This document shows positions 6,116 to 6,753 of a stretch of DNA of 6,753 nt, piece by piece; the stretch's first letter is position 1, and each line of letters begins with the position of its first letter. The DNA is from Sediminispirochaeta sp964394395 (GTDB lineage: Bacteria > Spirochaetota > Spirochaetia > DSM-16054 > Sediminispirochaetaceae), in assembly GCA_964394395.1 (NCBI GenBank), contig CAYMWV010000186.1, forward strand, positions 1-6,753, read 5' to 3'. Position numbers and translations under genes: made by a program. The notes under the pieces were generated by a model that was not told where the DNA came from, ran no database searches, and saw nothing but the letters and a program-made list of their open reading frames with translations.

Positions 6116-6753
6116 TGATTCAGCCCGTTGTAACTCCAATTGTATCGGTGGTGATCCCCAGCCGCAACGGAGCGGCGACCCTCCCTTCCCTCTGCCGGGC
6201 TGTTTTTAAGAGCCTGGATGATCTGGGGCAGGGGGCACAAATTATTGTAGTCCTTGACGGAAGTGAGGACCCTTCTTCTTCTCTGCTTACCCCTCTCCTG
6301 AAAGAGGGAGTGATAGATAGGGTGATCGAATTTGCCTTCCCGGCGGGGCAGCAGGTTTCAACCATTACCGGCATTCTGCAGAGCCATGGAGAGCTTATTA
6401 TCACCATGGATGATGATTTTGGCCACTCGCCGGATGCTCTGGGGGTGATGCTGGAGCGAATGGGGGAGAGGGTGGACCTGCTTTTTGCTCTTCCGGATAT
6501 AGGGAGGGGAGCGGTTGCGAGGAGTCTTCTGCGTCGTATGGCAGGTTGGCTAAGGGATGCCCTTTTTCGTGCAGCCATTTGCGGCGGGGGAAGGGGTGAC
6601 GACGGGGTCAGGGAGGCTGGACCCCCGAAGAAGCTGGTTCCTTCCAGTTTCCGTCTCTTTCGGCGAAGTGCAGCTTTACCTCTGGCAGGGCAGATTGCTG
6701 CCGGGGGTGGATGCTGTTACCTCTCCGTATCCCTTGCAGCTGCCGCCCGGCAG
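6115..6753 (+). CDS. GT2 glycosyltransferase, ArnC/GtrB/DPM1-like (3' end beyond the window)
   Basis: 213 codons stay open from the ATG at 6115 to the window end, so the protein is partial. Such enzymes transfer a sugar from a nucleotide donor to undecaprenyl phosphate on the cytoplasmic membrane face. PIVSVVIPSRNGAATLPSL (8-26) opens a GT-A fold; IIVVLDGSED (43-52) gives the donor-binding Asp48; LIITMDDDFGHSPDAL (94-109) contains the DXD-type Asp99/Asp101 in the form typical of polyprenyl-phosphate sugar transferases. KLVPSSFRLFRRSA (173-186) matches the SSFR motif of ArnC/GtrB enzymes. Between these, ICGGGRGDDGVREAGPPK (155-172) is a Gly-rich loop that looks longer than usual. The C-terminal membrane helices expected for ArnC/GtrB would lie outside the window. 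GGGA at 6107-6110 may serve as ribosome site. The one-base overlap with the ArnF-like gene ties it to the flippase. Confidence 0.85.
   Translation, partial: MIQPVVTPIVSVVIPSRNGAATLPSLCRAVFKSLDDLGQGAQIIVVLDGSEDPSSSLLTPLLKEGVIDRVIEFAFPAGQQVSTITGILQSHGELIITMDDDFGHSPDALGVMLERMGERVDLLFALPDIGRGAVARSLLRRMAGWLRDALFRAAICGGGRGDDGVREAGPPKKLVPSSFRLFRRSAALPLAGQIAAGGGCCYLSVSLAAAARQ

Noticed and set aside
6120..6578. Minus-strand open frame of 152 codons opposite the GT2 gene
   Set aside because: It is Ser/Arg-rich with no motif and lies opposite a clear GT2 coding frame. The same holds for the 173-codon minus frame at 3589-4110.
1..6753. CRISPR arrays, tRNA or rRNA genes
   Set aside because: No regularly spaced repeats beyond the coding 12-bp and 6-bp tandems, and no cloverleaf or rRNA-like stretch, could be found by reading both strands.

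Overview
The window carries a block of chromosomal genes, all on the plus strand, from a Gram-negative-type bacterium of moderately high GC. The cell-division gene, the membrane genes and the glycosyltransferase are clearly GC-rich (hand counts: 37 of 60 bases at 3301-3360 and 41 of 60 at 5941-6000). No rRNA, tRNA or other phylogenetic marker is present, so the phylum is open. The Rpn-type nuclease remnant and the long acidic FtsK linker would fit a free-living spirochaete, but that is only a guess.

Layout: (1) 1-101 is non-coding apart from a small inverted repeat. (2) 117-991 holds a broken Rpn/DUF4351-type PD-(D/E)XK nuclease gene in two frames: the catalytic half (to 704) and the MPYVTS/Gly-repeat/DUF4351-like half (from 677/692). 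(3) 992-1248 is an intergenic region dominated by a palindromic element (1060-1191). (4) 1249-4002 is an intact ftsK/spoIIIE-type DNA translocase of 917 aa. (5) 3992-4342 and 5726-6115 encode two small four-helix SMR/EamA proteins that look like the ArnE and ArnF halves of a heterodimeric undecaprenyl-phosphate-sugar flippase. (6) 6115-6753 is the start of a GT2 glycosyltransferase of the ArnC/GtrB/DPM1 type, cut by the window end. (7) Between the two flippase halves, at 4368-5729, sits a gene for an AlbA_2 (Schlafen-like) + GHKL-ATPase + winged-helix protein. It is much more AT-rich than its neighbours over its first two thirds (18 of 60 at 4561-4620).

ftsK, flippase half 1, flippase half 2 and the glycosyltransferase are packed with overlapping ends (11 nt between ftsK and half 1, 1 nt between half 2 and the glycosyltransferase) and read as one transcription unit. 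The glycosyltransferase would load a sugar onto undecaprenyl phosphate and the SMR pair would flip it across the inner membrane. FtsK is probably only a co-transcribed neighbour.

The most interesting feature is how the AlbA_2 gene sits in this unit. A 6-bp direct repeat, TGAATC, lies exactly at the stop of half 1 (4340-4345) and at the start of half 2 (5727-5732). Removing one repeat plus everything between them on paper fuses the two flippase genes into a TTGA stop/start overlap, with a Shine-Dalgarno-like GGAGGGG already in place. The simplest reading is a single-gene insertion that brought its own ribosome site and ATG for the downstream gene and so kept the operon working.
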